A DNA stretch of 64,000 bases, taken from positions 34,105,501 to 34,169,500 of the forward strand of contig CM060834.1 in NCBI GenBank assembly GCA_030762175.1. The letters are read 5' to 3'. Made by a program: the position numbers and the translations under genes. Within the stretch, counting starts at the first letter, position 1. The number at the start of each line of letters is the position of its first letter. Below the pieces are notes generated by a model. That model did no database searches. It worked only from the letters and a program-made list of their open reading frames with translations, and was not told the origin of the DNA. Below, in pieces: positions 59,371-64,000 of the stretch. Source of the stretch: Metallyticus violacea. Lineage: Eukaryota > Arthropoda > Insecta > Mantodea > Metallyticidae.

Positions 59371-62300
59371 CAGATCAAAAGGAACCAGATCGTAATACAA
59401 GGGAAAAAATACAAGTGCGCGACAGTCCAGGCAGAAAAACAAACATTAGCAAAAGGAATACTTTTAACAGGTATCCACTTCCTGTAAAACGCTTTTAATC
59501 TATTGTAAACACCTGCATAAGAACACATATTCGCTAGGGACAGGTCTGCTGGAAATAAAGCTGTGATGGCGCAAGCAGCAGATGAAGAAACAATCAAGTG
59601 AATATTGAACAGTGAAAGTTTCACATGACCTGATGATGGAGAGACAAACTCTGAAGATGAACTCTCTTTAGGTTCCAGTCTGTTACAACTTAACCTGCTC
59701 TACCAACTGCCATTTTATTTCAGTTTTCTTCCAGATGCCCTTTAGGTTACTCAGCAAACAACTAAGATGAAAACCGCAAGAATTATCCTTAGTACAATTC
59801 CAAAAAGTATTGATAACCGCAAAAAAGTTCAGCAACTTTTTAGGCGACTAGTTGTGTCTAAAGCTTATGATTTAAGAAGACCTCTCTATGTCTCTGTGAT
59901 CAAACACGAAAATTTAACAAGAACTTTAGGTACCCTGAAAATCGAACGAATACACCAAGTTGTAGAACATGATTACCTTGTAGAATAAGAATCGAAACCA
60001 AGCCCACTTCCAACACATTATTAAGAGATTTACAACGAGTAAGATGAATCGAGAAAAAACCCTGGCGTTTGGATCAATAAGCCAATACATTTTTCTAACT
60101 GAATTCGCGTCCTCCGCTGTTGTTTATTACTGTGTATGGCAGGAATTCTACTAGAATTTAAAGAAACTTTAGAAATGTTCACCTCCAACTCAAGTATTAA
60201 TATTTCCAACAGAGGATTTAGCATTGATTGTGCAGTTATGTGTAATTTAGAGCAAAGATATTGCAGAAATTGTTGCTTTAACTGGTTCATGTGCATATGC
60301 ATAATAATTATAGAAAGCCTTTGTCTACAAGGGAGATTCTAGAATATTCTAATGACAAACTTTAAAATAAACATTAAAGTCTACGAAAAAAGCTAACAAT
60401 TTCAAACGGCTCATGTATTAGGTAAATGTTTAAGATATTCTAACTAAACTTCGTTCAAATTCTTCACATTTTAGAAGCTGACCCATATCCAGGAAACATG
60501 GTGAACACGCTGTAATACAAACTGCGGGTTTTAGGGAAGTTACCCCAGTGGATCACTTGGGAGTACAACTTTGCTGTTCGCTGCTCTTCATCAAGTTTTG
60601 TGCGAGAGGAAGACAGGAAGGGTCTTCCCCTGCCCTTGATTCAGTCCCCTCGGATCTGAGGTTATGGGCTTTTACCGAATAGACCCTGATAGTACATGTG
60701 CAAGAACCTCATCCTCTACCACACCACTTTGTCCCCCTAGACCACCCATTTCTAATATTTTTCCTACGTCTCAGGTGAGATGATCAATAATGTTCCATGA
60801 ACAGCGCATTTGGCTTCTCCATGGTAAGCCAACGCCGTAAGCCTCTTCCATAACAAGGAAACCTGCGGTGATCTAAAAGCCCGAAAACAACGAGCATGTT
60901 CCATAAAAAAAGATTTTTTTTTTGGATACGAAACGAAAACCGGAATCTACGATTAACAAACGTAAAACTACAGTTTGCATCATCACCCTTATCTAATTTT
61001 AATTATCATATTATTCTAAAAGAATATACTCTTTCATTCTTAAGTTATACTTAATAGTTGTATATTTTATTACCAAAGTTGTTGATCTAATAGCTTAATA
61101 TTTTATAAAGATCCAAACTAGAATATGATTTCTTATTAACAAGCTTAAAATTACACTTATATGTGCATGCATTAATGAATTCCGAAATAAAACAAAAAGC
61201 ACATTCCTTAAATTCCATAAGAACTTAATTGTTTGAAAAGTGAAGTTCTAGTACATATTTTCTGTTTATAAATATGTAATTTTATGAAACAAATTATTGT
61301 ATTTACATGTCATTTTTCCAAATTTTAACTATGTAATATAACTGTGATACTTGCAGGGAATGTCTTTGAGTAAATAATTTATTAAAATAACCAATATGTA
61401 CAATTTAACATACATAATAAACACTAAATTATATACAATTATGTGTCTACTATTTCCCTCTATATTTAACAACACATTTGTTTTTTTTTAACCGAAATAC
61501 ATTTAAGCAATCAATTAACGAATATTCCAATATTCATTAATGCATCTTTTTCTAACCATGTATACTTTTATATTTCATTATCATTCTCATTAAATCACTT
61601 TACATTTTTTAGTTATTTTTGTCTCATTTACCTAAGTAGTCCACCCCTTTTTATAATATTTATTACTGATCTGAAATTTAAAATCTTCCACTTCTCACAC
61701 CCATCGAAAACTTATTTCACTTTGGCCAAAAAACTATTTTGTACAAAATTTGATCAATTCACCCTAAAACACACTGCCAACTATTACCAAATTAAGTTTT
61801 TCTTTAGTATATCTAATAATGAAAATATTTTAGGGTGTAGATGATATAGCATGCAATTTATGTTTCGCGGATAAGGTTTAGAAATGGGTTCGGTTATTGC
61901 CCATTTTATCTCCAACCACAATCAGACTATTTTTCTTGATCTTACTAAATGTCGTCTTTCACATGTATTATAATAAAATAATTTTTTCTAATTGTTGCAC
62001 ATGTTTCTTCTTTATGGTTTGATTTCCTTTTAATATTTCTAACTTATTTTCATGTTTGATCAAATCTCAAATGATCTTCTTATCTATTAATATGTACCCA
62101 GCTACTAATTATTAAAATCACATTTCTACATCTTCAATTCTCTTTTATTTACTTTTCTACATAGCAAATATATGCTGTCATAATAAGCATGATAAACCAT
62201 GACTGTATAAAACTTAATTAAGGTTCATTTTTTAATTTTTCTTCCTAGTGTTTGGCATATAGTGCCACAAAAATTATTAAGAAAGTACATTTTGTTATCT

Positions 62301-64000
62301 ATTTTTCAATTTTTTCCATTAGTTATAGAGCAGCTCAGGATTTAAACGCGTTTAATTGTTATCATTTTACTATTAAGTGGTATTTTACTATTCTAATTGA
62401 CTGGAATCATAAGAATGTCATTGCTTTTATTTTATATATAGATATATTGATATTACAATTACTGGCAGTTGTATTTACTCTACATCTGCTAACTGTATAT
62501 TAATTCCCTTTATCATCTATGAATGCGGTACAGTTTGCATTGCCACTTTTAAAGTAGTTAATTTTAAATATCCAAATGTTTATTAGTGTTTTAAAGTAAG
62601 AGATAGCTCTATTTGCTGATATTTTCTGAATTTTTCGCCTGGCACAAGCTTTTTACACAAAATGTTATAAATATGTTATATATATATATATATATATATA
62701 GGTATATTTATTTATTTATAAATATGACGAGTTTGTTTGCTTCTAGTAGTTTCACTGAATTACACATTTTTACCATAAATAAAAGTTTGTTTTATACCTT
62801 TTCTCTTTGGAAAGAAACGATATTACCTCTGCTAACTTGTACAAATTTATTCATAATTTCCAGCAGTTTTTAAGCGGTTTCATACTCAAAATGGTGTAAG
62901 AGCTGGCCGACACAATTTGAGCTCTTTCCGGAGAAGGCAGATATTAAAACAGCGAGTAATTTTGTGGAGCCTTGTGAAACAGTGTTACTGAGCAAATGAT
63001 AAGCTCAAGGATTCCATCGCACAAATTGTGACAAATATTCAAGAACAAGAAAGAGCTTGAGCATTGAAGACAGGCTGTTTCTTGTGTTTCTTGAAGAAAG
63101 TGGTGCACATACACAACATTTAGAATAAAGATATGACAATGAACATTGATGCAAAAATGTCAATCTCTTGTATAATCCGCCAGTGTTAGAATGTTTAAGA
63201 TTATGTGGAAAATGAAGAAGATATTAGGAAATTAAATTTATATTCTCCATTTGAATAACCTTACATCATTTGTATTTTGTGGTTTTATTACAGGCTCTGT
63301 ATATTTATAATAAAATGAAACCACATTTACCACAATATTTTGCGGTTCATTCTATCGATTACCTTTTTTATAATCCATAAAAACCAAATAAGTAGCAGAT
63401 GTTTTTATACATTGGAGATATAGAGCCTACATACGCTTTTCCTTTTCTAAAACATTGTGCATACATAAAATAAACAAATTAGTATTCGTAATTGAATAGC
63501 AATTTGCATGTATAACTTCTAACAAAGGGAACCACTAACCCCACAAGTAGTCATTTTTTATACGAAGAATAATTTTAGACCACATTCCATTTATCTGATA
63601 CATAACAACTACCAGGATATATTCGCATTTTCATAATATTTGATTAATTCTGTATTAACTCTATATGTTCAATGACTTGATACATTTTATTTGAGATGAA
63701 GCTTTTCGTAGTTCATCACATTGTCATCTGTTAGCTCTATATTTTCTGCTTGTTAAGAGAAATTTATCGTGTTGTAGCCACCTACGCCAGTGAGTTAAAC
63801 TTTAGCGTGTCATTTTCTTCGTTAACGTCTCATAAGCTGATATTTTTACCCCATCCTCTTTGGACACACTTTTACATTTTAAAAATTTGTATATATTTGC
63901 AAATTTTTATTTTCATGTGCTGCAATTATTTTTTTATTTCAGGTGATTTCCTTTAGAATATATGTTGAATTCTATGCTTTATAGGATTATGTAAGCGCTA
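59371..64000. other. AT-rich stretch with weak relics
   Basis: A more GC-rich part at 60480-60760 has no recognised identity. A (TA)n tract lies at about 62675-62700. At 62880-63250 the plus strand is less AT-rich and may hold a decayed transposon 3' end, but no motif could be confirmed. From 60900 to 62650 the sequence is extremely AT-rich and featureless. Confidence 0.4.

Noticed and set aside
62880..63250. Decayed mariner 3' end
   Set aside because: The composition is suggestive, but no catalytic block or terminal repeat could be identified.

Overview
This is eukaryotic, almost certainly insect, intronic or intergenic DNA. It is strongly AT-rich (about two thirds A+T by eye), shows no closely packed long ORFs, and carries remains of Tc1/mariner transposons, non-LTR retrotransposons, two tRNA-derived SINE families, MITEs and microsatellites. 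The transposases include a DUF4817-type one typical of insects. A large-genome insect, for example a polyneopteran, would fit, but the species cannot be named from sequence alone.

Only one stretch looks like a host coding exon. At 38269-38397 on the minus strand, a 129-nt exon with clean acceptor and donor sites encodes the start of an immunoglobulin domain like those of insect lachesin/klingon/DIP-type cell-adhesion proteins. It is phase 1 at both ends. Most of the window is therefore probably intron of that minus-strand gene, although no second exon was recognised.

Layout. 0-13 kb: a 217-223 bp MITE (1257-1479), a LINE 3' end with a (TAG)n tail (3541-4180), a deleted DUF4817-type transposon (6038-6803), a LINE 3' end with a (CATC)n tail (10140-10628), a 195 bp MITE (11065-11259) and a LINE 3' end with an (ATTC)n tail (11950-12626). 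12-25 kb: SINE-B fragments, a very diverged tandem array of about 140 bp units (18.58-19.24 kb), a 2.67 kb inverted duplication (21.11-23.78 kb) and two SINE-A insertions with target-site duplications. 25-42 kb: Tc1 and mariner relics, a dispersed repeat carrying an NRF-1-like palindrome (27.0 and 39.5 kb), a composite of direct repeats flanking a long inverted repeat (35.45-37.04 kb), the Ig exon and more SINE-A. 42-64 kb: SINE-B copies, a local direct duplication and a hairpin (46.6-47.8 kb), a SINE-A nested in a LINE (48.4-49.6 kb), a full-length but dead mariner (51.97-53.24 kb), LINE reverse-transcriptase fragments (54.3-57.2 kb), a dead Tc1 copy (58.6-59.4 kb), then AT-rich sequence with no recognisable feature.

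The mobile elements explain one another. SINE-A shares an (ATTC)n tail with the LINE at 12 kb, which could have supplied its reverse transcriptase. SINE copies with 10-15 bp duplications show target-primed insertion. Several LINE 3' ends run straight into microsatellites. The least explained structures are the 35.45-37.04 kb composite, the 21-24 kb inverted duplication with a partial third copy at 33.5 kb, and the 140 bp tandem array.
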